A stretch of 64,000 nucleotides of DNA from Diabrotica undecimpunctata (lineage: Eukaryota; Arthropoda; Insecta; Coleoptera; Chrysomelidae), in assembly GCF_040954645.1 (NCBI RefSeq), contig NC_092807.1:80312017-80376016 (forward strand), written 5' to 3'. Within the stretch, counting starts at the first letter, position 1, and every line of letters starts with the position of its first letter. Below are positions 25,082 through 36,853 of this stretch, piece by piece. The position numbers were made by a program, and so were the translations under genes. Below the pieces are notes generated by a model, which did not search any database, was not told where the DNA came from, and saw nothing but the letters and a program-made list of their open reading frames with translations.

Positions 25082-25155
25082 AAGAAGGTGGCTACTTCAT
25101 ATATTTATTTGAAGACGTTTCGCTATATAATCAGAAAGCATCATTAGTTTATCTA
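25081..25155 (-). ncRNA. Degenerate hammerhead-like motif, second copy
   Basis: The minus strand reads CTAATGATGC, a weak hairpin ending in GC, then GAAACGTCTTCAA and TAAATATATGAAGTAGCC. It aligns with 4313-4370 but has G to A at the conserved fifth core position, so a ribozyme would be inactive. It meets a (TA)n tract at its 3' side, like the first copy. Confidence 0.3.
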
Positions 25156-25710
25156 GAAAAAATAATATGAAAAACCAAACATCCATAGAGAGGTTAATAC
25201 AAACATGTTACCTCAAAAAGACATGTAGCACTCAATGGTATAAAATATAAAGAAGCTTAAGACATTAGACATTAAATAGTTAAGTTGTATAAACAATCAA
25301 TTGAAACTAAGTACAGTTTACAATTTAGCACAAACTTAGAACAGCAAAAGAAGCATGCGGTTATTATACATGTAATTAAAAAAAAAGTATGTAAAAAATT
25401 TATGTAAAAAATAAGTATTTGCCGAGATACTAACAAGTTCACCCTTCCAACAGTAGAAGAGTGTGTTAGACATTGTGGTTGGGGTGGCAGTGGGGTGGGG
25501 TTTAAATGATGCATAGTGGCCTGCCGTATGCATATACATTTATTCTCAGTGGTTTATTCTACTGGTTTTTATATTAGTAGAAGTATTTTTCTCGGCTGTA
25601 GGTTTGAGAATTAGGACGTGTGTGATAGGTAGGGGTGGGTATGATATGATAGTTAAGAGTATTTACTGTCACACAGGGACTTGTGTAGAGCAAAACGGAG
25701 CTCTACTTAA
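25156..25710. other. Noncoding stretch
   Basis: No gene recognised. It contains a G-rich patch near 25475-25500. Confidence 0.4.
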
Positions 25711-25795
25711 TTTAGTCGCCTTTTATGACAACCAGGAGAAGCTGTGATGGTATTCCACTTGACCAGTTCGTCTTCACACGGGATATGATAAATAA
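25711..25795 (-). repeat. SINE-like conserved domain (candidate)
   Basis: TTTAGTCGCCTTTTATGACA followed by CCAGGAGAAGCTGTGATGGT and a later CACACGGG resembles, from memory, a conserved domain of invertebrate SINEs (GGCGACTAA on the other strand). No tRNA-like head was found. Confidence 0.3.
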
Positions 25796-25981
25796 TTACA
25801 AAATGGGTATTACTAATGATGGTTTAATAGCACACAACTAAAGAAATGATTTAATATGTTATTTATAAATAACAAAATTATAAGTAGGAACATTGAAATT
25901 CCATCTCTATATGCAATTTTATGTATAGCAGTATATAAAATGTTTGATTTATTTATTAACCTTTAGCTACCTTCTACAAGT

Positions 25982-26383
25982 ATGTTATATTACATCCTAA
26001 ACACTTCTTCTTACATTAATAAACTCCCAAATCTCATTAATAATCCGGACTATAGATCAATTCTTAATTATCTCTGCCCAATTGACATAATAAAAGAGAT
26101 CACGGCATCGAATTACCTTCTAAATGTAGACCTCTTACAAAGAAAATGTCGTTCGCTTGATCCTCCAATCAAAATCCCGCCACCAGAAATATTCGCGCCA
26201 ATCTCCGCGCCAACCCCCACGCCAACCTTTATCATAACCACGATCACGATCGACGTTATAAAAGATTTGTCCGCTGTCCATAGTAGCAGTAATGTATTGA
26301 TTAGTGATCAGTGCATTAATGAGGGTATAAAGGCAGCTATACAGCTTAAAACCGGTGGACACTCGACACTGAGGAGTAGGTAA
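25982..26383 (+). other. Open frame of 133 codons, unrecognised
   Basis: The frame has a Pro/Ala/Thr-rich middle (KIPPPEIFAPISAPTPTPTF) and ends just before a LINE endonuclease start. The DNA is richer in CpG than its surroundings. TATAAA-like boxes occur near 26256 and 26330, which could equally mark the 5' region or promoter of an element. Part of it resembles 22097-22330 in reverse. No domain is recognised; it may be an ORF1 remnant or noncoding. Confidence 0.25.
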
Positions 26384-26464
26384 ATTGAGACCCCAGTACC
26401 ATTTGACGGTTCTCGTATTTCTGGAGAACAAGATACTAGTACGTCACAAATGAGGGAAGTAGGC

Positions 26465-29184
26465 AGATTAAAACTCGGAACTTGAACGGAACAATATCCC
26501 TCTTGATAATGGCTTTAAGAGGGTATCAAAACGTCGAGATTTAAATTCTCGATGATGTTATTCTCAAGAACTTAGTAATTTTCATTAACCTGACTGCGAA
26601 TGGTGCGACTACACCATAAAAAAAACAACAATACTAGCAATCTATGCCCCCTCAGAGGGTGAGAATGCAACCACAAAAGACGAATTCTTTGCAAAATTAA
26701 ACGAAGTTATTAATAGAGTTGGAAATAACCGAGAAATATTTTTATTAGGCGATTTTAATGGAAGAACAGGAAACAAGCGCCACAACAATGTAATTGGACC
26801 TTATGGAGAAGACGTCGTAAATGATAACGGAGAAAGACTTATCAATCTCTGTGAAAGTAATAGACTCAAAATAACTAACGGATATTACTGTCACAAAAAC
26901 ATACACAAATATACATCGTTTCAACCAACAAGGAATCTTAAGTCTATAATAGATTACGTGATAGTTAAACAAAATTCACAAATACTCATTAGAGATATTA
27001 GAGCTATGAGAGGAGCAGTATGCGGATCAGATCACCACATGTCAGGGCAAAAATTGTTTGCCCATATAGATTTAAGGACAGTGTCTCATCAAGCCAAGAC
27101 GAACAACTTTTAGAAAGAATTGATCTTCCTCAATACAATCTGTCCAGTTTAATTCATCCCGCACACTATATAAGAATCGAATGGACTCCAAACTTGACGA
27201 AACACTAACAAATACCAAATGCATATATAAGAACATAATATCAAGTATTCATCAAACAGCACAGGAGGTCTTAGGAATCAAACAAAATAAAATTAGTAAC
27301 AAGCTTTGGTGGAATGAAGACGTCGAAAATGCGGTAACAGAAAAGAAAAGATTATACCATAAGTGGTTGAATACAAAAAATGACGCAGACAAAGACCGAT
27401 ACAATGAAATGAAGAAGAAAACTAGAAGGATAATTATGACCTCCAAAAATGAGATATGGGATAGAAGGTGTAGAGAGATAGAATCTTATATTGGAGGACG
27501 ACAATGCACTGAGGTGTGGAAGTTTATAAACTCTGTTAAGAAGCCGACTAACGAGAAAGTGATTCTAAATCCCATAAATCCCGAGGATTGGACACATTAT
27601 TACAAACATCTATTAAATGAGAACAGAGACAAATTTAAAGAAGATATGAATTCATCAAGATCGAAATTCTGGAAGAGCATATTATCATAGTTCAAAAAGC
27701 TATAGCAGGGATGAAGAATGGAAAAGCAAGTGGACCAGAGGGAGTAACTACGGAATTAATAAAGAATGGCCCAGAGAAATTACACAGAATGATCACGGTG
27801 ATATTTAACGAATATATTAATGGACATCCAACACCATATGAATGGAAAACAGCATATATGACCCCAATATATAAAAAAGGTGACAGGAGAAATTGTAAAA
27901 ACTATAGAGGGATATGAGTACATAGTACATAGATACACAAGCTCAATGAGTCGACTATACGGTCGAATACTACGGGAACTGATAGAGGAAGATTATCAAT
28001 CGTCTGAAGACGAAGAACAAGGAGGATTTAGAGCAGGTCGTTCATGTACAGATAACATCTTCTGTCTTAAACAAATTATAGAAAAGAAAATTGTGACAAA
28101 TAGAGAGTTACATATGACTTTTGTAGATCTTGAGAAGGCATATGACACAGTTGCCCTAAATAAACTATGATAAGTCCTGGGCACATCAAACATACATCAA
28201 ACATTGGTTAGTGCTCTCAAAGATCTATATTATGGTTCAAACTCCCAAATGAAATTCGGAAACCTCTTAGCTGAAAAATTTGCAGTTACTAAGGGTCTCA
28301 AACAAGGATGTTGTATCTCTCCGACTCTATTTAAGATTTATATCTCTGCAGCTCTGAAACAATGGAAAAGGAAAGTTAAAGGAATGGGTATACAATTGAA
28401 CGATCAGGGTTACATATATACTTTACAGTTTGCAGATGATCAGGTGGTGATCTCAAATGACAAAGATGACATGGAATACATGCTTAGAAAACTAATTGAA
28501 GAATACCAGAAATGGGGATTAAATATCAATTTAGAAAAGACAAAATACCTCCCAATTGGAGCTGAAGCAGAACAACTCGATATCGATGACAATCAAAAAA
28601 TAAATCCATGCAACGAATATAAATACCTGGGCGTCATCTTCGACCGTAGTGGAAAAGACGAAAGAGAAATAGAACATCGAATTGTACAAGCACGAAGAGC
28701 TATAGCATGTTTGAACGGAGTTCTATGGAGTAAAAAAATATCAAAGAAAAGAAAATGGAACATCTATAAGACAATGGTTAAAACTAGCCTACTTTATGGA
28801 GCTGAGACATGGAGAATAACCGAAAAATATAAGAAAAATGTCGAAGCCACGGAAATGGATGCCATCAGAAGATCGATGAGAATATCAAGAGCCGACAGAA
28901 TACGGAATGAAGTGATAAAACAACAAATGGGTATAGAGAGCACTATAGTTAAGGATATTGAGAGATTGTATGGGCATGTGAGCCGAATGGGGGACGAAAG
29001 ATTGTCCAAAAAAACGATGATGTGGCAACCCCCAGAGAAGAGGACACGAGGAAGACCACCACAGAGCTGGAACCTGGGAGTTAGAAAAGCGATTAACGCT
29101 CGAAATCTGGACGAAGACCTAACTCAAGACAGAATACAGTGGCGTTTGGAAGTCGGACAACGTCGTAAGACGTTATAAAAAACC

Positions 29185-29187
<3 letters not shown>
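26465..29187 (+). pseudogene. RTE-like LINE ORF2, second family, moderately preserved
   Basis: A degraded endonuclease start (KLGT near 26478) leads to FLLGDFNGRTG (about 26735) and IGPYGEDVVNDNGERLINLC, SIIDYVIV and CGSDHHMS (about 27025). The linker at 27181-27690 has KLWWNEDVENAV. The reverse transcriptase reads KNGKASGPEGVTTELIK and TPIYKKGDRRNCKNYRGI (27711-27917), then GGFRAGRSCTDNIF and MTFVDLEKAYDTV (to 28170). The last 324-codon frame (28204-29178) has GLKQGCCISPTLF, the intact QFADDQVV box, YLGVIFDRSG, YGAETWRITE, RLYGHVSRMG and GRPPQSWN. It is broken by stops and frameshifts at about 27105, 27690, 27915 and 28170. The 3' end runs into a (TA)n tail. Confidence 0.88.

Positions 29188-29257
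<70 letters not shown>
29188..29257. repeat. (TA)n tail of the preceding LINE
   Basis: It begins 10 bases after the ORF2 stop codon. RTE elements commonly end in short microsatellites, so this fits a tail. Confidence 0.9.
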
Positions 29258-29260
<3 letters not shown>

Positions 29261-30439
29261 TTCTATGCATCATTAAAGTCGACAAACATTATTTGTCAGT
29301 TGATAACTCTCGACTTCTGACAGTTTTACTTCAATGCTTAGGTATGGATAATTCAATAGAAATGGAAATACCATTGATCTATAAAAAGCCTGCTTCGATT
29401 TAAAATTCATTTTTATAGTAAATCTTCTCTGCGTTTTTTTGCCTCATTTTTGTCCATCTTTATGGGTGAAGAATTCCACAGAACATGGTGGACCATGAAA
29501 TATTAACTGCAGCTGCTATTTAAAACTCAATGGCCACGAGAAGATAAAAACATGAAAATATCTTAATTCAACTAAGTATATCAGAAACTAATTACATATC
29601 AGATGCCATTTAAAAATCTTTTTATTTAAAACTATAGGCAATATTTGTTTTGTTTGATTTTAATTTAATATTAAAATTTCAATTTTTATATTTATTTATG
29701 TACAATAAATATGATTAGTTAATATCTTAGCTTACTTTTTCTAGCCAAACTCATTTTTCACATTTACTTCTAAGATAAGACGTTCTCACGTCTGAGAAAC
29801 TGAGCTAGACGAGGGCTAACAAATGACTTTCAAAGAAAGTTGTGAGTTTTATTGTTCGATATTGGCTCTTAACTTTCGGTGATAGTTATGTTGTGATCCA
29901 TTAGCACCCACCGTTTTGAATGGGTCGTTTAATGGTGACACAATGTCGCTTCAACGTGACTTATTCAATTTGTGGATTTGTCCTTTGAATTTTGATTGGT
30001 GACAAATACTTTTTAAATAGTGTTGATATTTTCACATGTTGGTCTAAAAGATATTACCATTTAATATATATTTTTTAATATTTCATGCTTTTTGCAATAT
30101 TTTTTGGCTGACTTTTTATGACAGGTACTTTTATAGTGGCTTAAATAGTCTGTTTTCTGTTTTCAACTTAATTAGTTTTTTTTGGTAGCCATCTTTAATA
30201 GTTTCTTTACTTTTTCTAATTTTTTTTTATCAAGTTGCTTCCAATTATACCTTATATCTTAAGACAGATGCATTATCCTATGAAATTCTTATAAGAGATG
30301 TTTCTGTTCCTAATACTAATAAGGAAAAGAGAAAAATCCTTAGTGGACTTCTTTCATAGGAAGATGCTAATCGCAGTTTTTTTTTTAAATTTCTGTTCCT
30401 TTAACATTTACTATTGATTACCTTTAGCTTTTTATAATC
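29258..30439. other. AT-rich stretch before the gypsy relic
   Basis: No gene recognised. It may include the lost 5' region of the gypsy element that follows, but no LTR partner was found in the window. Confidence 0.4.
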
Positions 30440-30772
30440 ATCTTTTACTACACAGATACAAAATCAGAAACCAATTTTAAAACCTTTACCCCAACAACTG
30501 CAGAGGAACAAAAGTTAAAGAAATCTATTCTTGTTGATTTTTAGAAATATTGTCACATTGTCATACATTGTCTGAGACTGTATATCAACCTATTGCTTCT
30601 ACTCCTAAAAGAGTAAATATCAATTATTCTTATTCTTCTAGATCACCATATAAGTATGTTGCTATTTAAAAATGGGATATTAAAATATTTCCTAGTAAAG
30701 AACCTCTAGTCCGACTTCTAGAACAGATTGAGACTTTAAAGTTTTCTAGGTATTGCACTTACGAGGATTTAA

Positions 30773-31618
30773 CCTTTGGGTAGTGGCGTCACTGTGTGAG
30801 AGACCGGGTAGACTGTTTTTTTGATGTTGGTATTAAACAGGTTATTGTAAGGAATCGAACGTTTCAGTACCTTCATGTACCGTTGTGACTGACGGTTAGT
30901 CGTCGTGTAACCATTACAGTGTAATAGTGTGCTATAGTAAACGAGCTTTCAGGTGTCTCAGATCGGCGCCACCAATATCGATACAAAAATATTCCGAGGT
31001 AAGCTCTTAGATATTTGTACATTTCTCTAATTCTAATTAAAATATTGCATTGGTTCATCCACATTTGAAAAGGAGAGCAGCTCTAAGTAATTTTCCGAGG
31101 ACGCTGAAGCTGAGACTTATGGAAGTAACTCGAAGTGATGCACCGGAAAATCAAGAAATGCCATTACCTGCTGTTAGGTGCACCTACTGCTGCTGAAGAA
31201 AGAAAAACATAAATGCAATGCATAAAGTTAATAAAAGTATATAGTTTTGTTTTTTTATGGCTATTTATTGCATTTATGTTCATTAACATTTGTAAGTATG
31301 TTTGTTGTGTTACGTTTGTTTATTTTTATTTTATAAGAAAAAATAATACACATGACTTTTTTTTTTAATAACTATTCAAATCATTGTTCTATTTAATGTA
31401 ATAAAGTTTAAATTATTTTTTTTAACTAAAACGTCTTTCTATTTAAATTTTAAAACTTTATCTAAAATTTTAAACGTATTTTAAAAAATATATTTACCCA
31501 TTCTAAATTCCTACAAAATAAAAAAGAAAGATCCTCTATTTCTATTTTTTAGACACACCTGGTCTATGAGACCAAGGCAACTAAACTTTTAATAAACTAT
31601 AGCGCCACTACCCGAAGG
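30773..31618. mobile_element. piggyBac-like MITE inserted in gypsy gag
   Basis: Ends CCTTTGGGTAGTGGCG (30773) and, inverted, CCTTCGGGTAGTGGCG (from 31618) differ at one base. Both flanks are TTAA (30769-30772 and 31619-31622), the piggyBac target. The 846-bp interior has no open transposase. A short stretch near 31165-31215 (LPAVRCTYCC, RKKNINAMH) faintly recalls the cysteine-rich C-terminus of piggyBac proteins. Confidence 0.8.
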
Positions 31619-31620
31619 TT

Positions 31621-32310
31621 AAAAAGAAAGGACAGTTAAGATTTGATTTCACGTATAGTGTCTCTGTATATTTGTTTATACGTATTTCATCCCTGCAAGA
31701 ATTATTAAAGCGACAGGTACAGAAGCCTTAAATTTGAAAACAAATAGTTTTCGTCAAAGGAAGCAACGATAAAATGGCTTCGATTTGGACGCTATACCGA
31801 TATCTGATAATAACTCTAGAAAGCAGAAATCCGAAGATTTCTAATGATGAAACCAAAATTCAGCTGTTTGCTTTAATCTGCGCCTTTAATAAATTTGCAA
31901 GCCAAAACAGATGATGCTAAAGAGGTAATAGAAAAACGGAGGATCTAAATATTGCATCCCACAACATATCTCCTTCTTCTTCTTCATGTGCCTTGTCCGT
32001 TCCGAACGTTGGCAATCAACATGGCTATTCTGACTTTGTTTACGGCAGATCTGAATAGTTCAGCAGATGACAATCCGAACCATTGCCGCAAGTTTTGGAG
32101 CCACGAGTGTCTTCTCCTCCCTGGACCCCTTCTGCTGTCTATTTTCCCTTGAATGATCAGTTGTAGTACTCTATATTTATTATGTCTCATAACGTGACCC
32201 AAGTATTCCAACTTGCTTTTCCTTATCTAAGAAAAAATCTTTGGCAAATTGGTTTCTTGTAGTCATAAAGAGTATATCAAAGTAAAAAAGAAAGGACAGT
32301 TAAGATTTAA
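31621..32310 (+). repeat. Inserted repeat with 24-bp terminal direct repeats
   Basis: AAAAAGAAAGGACAGTTAAG plus ATTT occurs at 31621-31644 and again at 32286-32309. The outer gag sequence GAGGATTTA occurs at 30763-30771 and 32315-32323. The interior contains a repeat shared with 1975-2200 and a LINE tail at 31972-32225. The origin is unclear. Confidence 0.5.
31972..32225 (-). pseudogene. LINE 3' end fragment with (AAG)n tail
   Basis: The minus strand reads YLGHVMRHNKYRVLQLIIQG, GPGRRRHSWLQNLRQWFG, LFRSAVNKVRIAMLIANVRN and ends in (AAG)n. It is close to 545-819. The uninterrupted relative at 1975-2200 shows where it entered. Confidence 0.85.
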
Positions 32311-35184
32311 TTTGAGGATTTATTCATCTCTACAGGTGATTTATTTTAGGGTGGTGCTCTTACTTTTTAGCATAATAATTGTACTAATAAATCGTTTGAA
32401 TCTTGGTCTGATTTAGTTACTTCTTTAAAAGAAGCTTATTTACCATATAATTATAAAAGAAATTTGTAGGACCAAATACGTTCTACAAAATAACCTTTTA
32501 GGCAACCGGTAACAATACATATTTCCCATACGGAGTCCTTAATGCATCGTTCATCCAAAATCAGCTCTTGAACCTAAAGAGGTTCATGAAATTAGAAATG
32601 GTCTTCTACCTGATTATGTTAAGCCTCTTGCTTTTCAAGATATAGATACAGTTGCAGATCTTACAAAATACTGTAAGAGGTTTGACTCGTGTTTTCTCTC
32701 TATTTCTTCTTGTAGTGAATTTTCTGCCGAGGCTCTTTCTTTAGCTACCACATGTTGCAATCAAAACATAAAACGTTTTAAATTTTAAGTTTGTTTTAAG
32801 CCCAAGCAGCAATCCTCAAAGCAGCCGGATATCTGTCATAAGCATATCTCACAAGAGAAAGAATATATTAGCCAAGTCTCTTTAAGAGCACTCCAATAAG
32901 TCAGTAAACGTTTCCAAGCAATTTTCACATCAATCTACTTTTTCAACTGCTTCATTAGTATCTGAAATTAATATATGTATTTTTACTTTGGTGCAACTTG
33001 AATCCTTACTTTCTTCTAGTACTTCTTTTTTTTCTAGTTTTTGCTTGAATTCAAAAGTAGATTTAAATTTTGTTCATTAATAGATGTTCATACTAATGAC
33101 AGTAGACCATATATTTTCATTTGTGTGGGTAACGAGACATCATCTGCACTTCTTGATAGTGACAGGTGACAGTAATGTTGGTATTATCGGTTCTGCTTCT
33201 CTATTTTTGTTTAAAAAGCCTAATTTAGCTTTTAGTTATGATGTTTGAATTTAACTACCTACAGTTGATGAAAGTATTCAGAATACTTTAGGATATGTTT
33301 AGTTACCTGTTATGGTATTACGTAAAACACAATCACTTAAAGTTTTAGTAGTTCCTTCTATTTTACATAAAATAATATGAAAATGGTATAAGATAATATT
33401 ATTCTCTAATTTTTTATTTAAGTCTTCAGATTTATCTATCTGAGTAGTAAATACCATTATTAGTTCTGAAAATCTTTCTGAAATTCAGCAAACTCAACCC
33501 AATTCAGTCATTAAATTGTTTAATTTAATTAGATCCTATAGATTCCATTGGTAAAACTCATATGGACACTGCTGATGCTAAAAATATTGCTATACAGAAA
33601 GTATTAGATGCTGGAGTTGATGAGATGTTTGAAGTTAAGGTTACAGAAGCCTTAACTACCAATACACCCTGGTTTTCTCCTTTATGGCTTGTGCCAAAGA
33701 AAGATGGTTCACATCGAGTTGGTTTTGATAATGGTAAACTTAATTCTGTTACAATTTTTGATAGTTATCCTATGCCTTTAGTTGATATATTGATTGATAT
33801 TGTCAGACATGCTAAGTTTATATCTTTTATTGACCCTAAACAGGCTTTTTATCAGATTCTTTTAAATGATAGGATCATCATTGAAAACTTTTTTTAGTGC
33901 AAAATAGAGGTTTATTTTGTTTTAATGTTTTACCTTTGGTCTTAAAAATGGTGCTTAAGCTATATGTAGAGTCATGGACTCAGTTAGAGGTTCTTTATTA
34001 GAACCTTATGTTTTTTATTATCTTAATGATATTATTGTTGTAACACCAGATTTTGATGCTCATATCAAAACTCTGAAAATGCTATTCAAACTCTTGAAAT
34101 ATGCAAATCTTATAAAATCTTTTCATAAAAGTAAACAGGTTTTACACGCGCTCCTGTTTTTGCAAGTCCCGATTGTTTCAAGAATTTCTATCTTGCTTGT
34201 GATGCAAGTGATTTTGGTGTGGGTGTTGTTTTATTTCAAATGGATGATGGATAAAATATCCTATTGCATATTTCAGCAAAACTTTAACAAGAGCTGAGCG
34301 TAAATATACAACCTCTGAGAAAGAGTTATTCGCAATTTTGCTTCCTATTAAAAAAATTTAGATGATAATGAGGATTGTGATGATTTTACTGTTATTACAG
34401 ATCACTCATTACACTGATTATATAGCATAAAGAAACCTTCTTTTAAAATTGTCAGGTGAATAATGAAGCTGTCTTGTCAAATTTACTGTTGTCCATTGTA
34501 ACGGTTCTTTAAATGTATTAGCTGACTCTCTTTCAAGAATTTCTGAAATATCTTGTTTTTCCCTTGAATATATCTAGTTAAAAAATAAATGTTTAGTATA
34601 GAAATATGATAACAAAAGTTACAGATGATCCTGATTTATACTTTTCAAGATCCAAGATAATGTTCTTTATAAACTTGTTTTGTCTAGATCTAAATTTTCA
34701 GATTATATTCATCTCATATCATTCCAGATATAATTCTTCAGAATGAAAAATTTTTGTTCCTTGACATGTTGTTTTCTCCACATAGAAAGGAAATTTTGCA
34801 AATTTATCATAATAATCATACAGGTGCTTATTTGGGTGTCTTTAAAACTCTTTCTAGGATTCTGAATTTTTACTGACCTAAAATGAGATCCTTTGTTGTG
34901 AACTATGTTTATAAGTGTACAGTTTCTGCTTCTTGTAAGCTTAGTAACTTGCCTTTACCTGGTCTTATGGGACAATATCGTGATATAAGTTTTTCTTTCT
35001 AGTTTTTATCTGCTGATTTGCTTGCTCCATAACCCTAGGTCCAAAGATAAAAATCGTTTTCTTTTGGTTGTTCTTGACTACTTTACAAGGCTTGTACATT
35101 CTTTGGCTGTTACTTCCAAAGCTATTATCAAATTTATTAAAAATCAAGTCTTCTTAATTTTTGGTGTACCAAAATTGATATATG

Positions 35185-35203
35185 CAATATATGGATATAT
35201 ATG

Positions 35204-35288
<85 letters not shown>
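35185..35288. repeat. (TA)n tract, left of LTR retrotransposon
   Basis: TA repeat with a few ATACATAT variants. With 43249-43323 it is probably one tract split by the insertion. Confidence 0.9.
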
Positions 35289-35294
<6 letters not shown>

Positions 35295-36701
35295 GATCTG
35301 CTTTATGATATTTTATTATTAATTAACACTAATTTAATTAATCCAATTATTTAATTAATTAATTCACTAATTTATGCAGAGTCATACAATTCAATTACTA
35401 TTAAAAATTCTCAGGGTGCCTTTTGTTAATTTTACTTTAATCAGTTTACTTTATATATATCTCTTCTAGTGGGTTCAATATCTCCTAGTTGTTCATAATC
35501 GGGATAGAACAGGAAACGGAACTAACATTAAAACAACATAAATATGCCCACAAATTATTATTTATTTTCAATAAGCAATACGATGAATATTAATAAATAA
35601 ATTTTGTGGGCAATTATCTTTCCCAACAAACTCCTATACTCTAAATTTAATTTTAATTACAAACTATCTATTGATCTGTTTTACAATAATATCTACTAAA
35701 AAAATGACCATATAAAAATATAAATTATACACAAAAAAATAACTCGTTGAAACTTGGAATCTTAGTTCGTATGCTTATATTTGATTTTATATTTAGAATA
35801 TCTTAAAATTTTCTTTCATTCAAATTATTTGACTGACCTTTATTTTTACACCAATGATGTCTTCTCTCGATCAAACCACAGTTCCTTCCTTGATTGATTA
35901 TGTCCGGCTACCATCAAATCTTTCCCATTCTCAGCATCGATTCAAACCGCATACCAGCAAACTACTCCTCCGAAAACACAAGCCCAAGCCTCTTTTGACC
36001 GGTTCTCTTTATTCACAAATTCTCCTTTCTTTCCCAATTATATCTCGTAGACTATGCAGACTCAAAAGAGGTAGTAATCTTCTCGATTTTGATCTGCTCT
36101 CAGCTTCCACCTTTTTCACAACAAACGAAAACACTGGTACTCAGATTGACTACACGAAAACACTTCTTCTCCTCTGGTCTGCCGGTAACATAATAATTCT
36201 TTCAGTCTCTCCCAGACAACCTTCTCAACTCTCTCATTCCCACCATTCCTTTTTAACCAATCATAAGCATTCATCTTTCCCACTTATTTTCGATTTAGAA
36301 AATTTCCAACATGATATTTAAAACAAATAAACTACTTTCACTCAAATTACTTTTCAGAAACCATTAACAATTTTGCCTTTTTCAACAGAAATAAGTTTCC
36401 AAATTCTTGTTATCTCATATCTAAATCTAATTCTTATTTACTTTCGAAAAATGCCCACCGCAAAATACAATTACAAGTTTATTCCTAAATCTATAATTAT
36501 ACGGGTTCCATTGTCCTTTCACTATTCACTCAGTCTTTCACGAAAAAACTGGTCAGGATCCCGTCACGGAACAATGTTTTCTCTTATTCTAACTATTACA
36601 AATAAGTACAGGGTTGTATTTTAACTTATATGCCCGCGCTATATTAAAATAATAAGAAAAACTCTTTATTCTATTTCTGATCGATAAACTGATCCATCAC
36701 A
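35289..36701 (-). repeat. 3' LTR of the gypsy element
   Basis: 1,413 bp, ending TG...CA in element orientation (TGTGATGGATCAG start, GATCACAACA end). An antisense open frame at 35854-36321 is shared with the other LTR simply because the LTRs are duplicates. Confidence 0.95.
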
Positions 36702-36718
36702 AATCCCCGCCTTGTTTT
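36702..36718 (-). promoter_or_regulatory. Polypurine tract (plus-strand primer)
   Basis: The minus strand reads AAGGCGGGGATT directly before the 3' LTR start TGTGATGG, the expected place and composition. Confidence 0.7.
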
Positions 36719-36853
36719 GAGATACAAATTTTCTTTTTTTAAGTGTAACCAAAAAAAAATACTATTTTCTCTCAACACAAAATTTTTCTTTTGTAATCAT
36801 TTTATCCTATCCTAAATTTTTATTACTCCATCTTAAAATTTATACTCTTATTT

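Larger units (their letters stand above)
30440..35184 (+). pseudogene. Ty3/gypsy gag-pol relic
   Basis: Gag-like segments flank a 1.5-kb composite insertion: SKEPLVRLLEQIETLKFSRY before it (about 30700-30760), then STGDLF, FESWSDLVTSLKEAYLPYNY, EIRNGLLPDYVKPLAFQDID (about 32330-32680) after it. A protease remnant has ALLDSD (near 33150). The reverse transcriptase (33562-33897) reads TNTPWFSPLWLVPKKDGSHR and DSYPMPLVDILI. 33974-34140 continues YLNDIIVVTPDFDAHIKTL, where the catalytic YLDD has become YLND. RNase H (ACDASDFGVGVVLFQ, near 34200) and integrase pieces (HNNHTGAYLGVFKTLSRI, KDKNRFLLVVLDYFTRLV, about 34800-35100) follow. It is cut off by a (TA)n tract. Many stops. Confidence 0.85.

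Noticed and set aside
35854..36321. 155-codon plus-strand frame, also at 42402-42776
   Set aside because: It lies within both LTRs, antisense to the element, with stop differences between the copies; the similarity is due to LTR identity.
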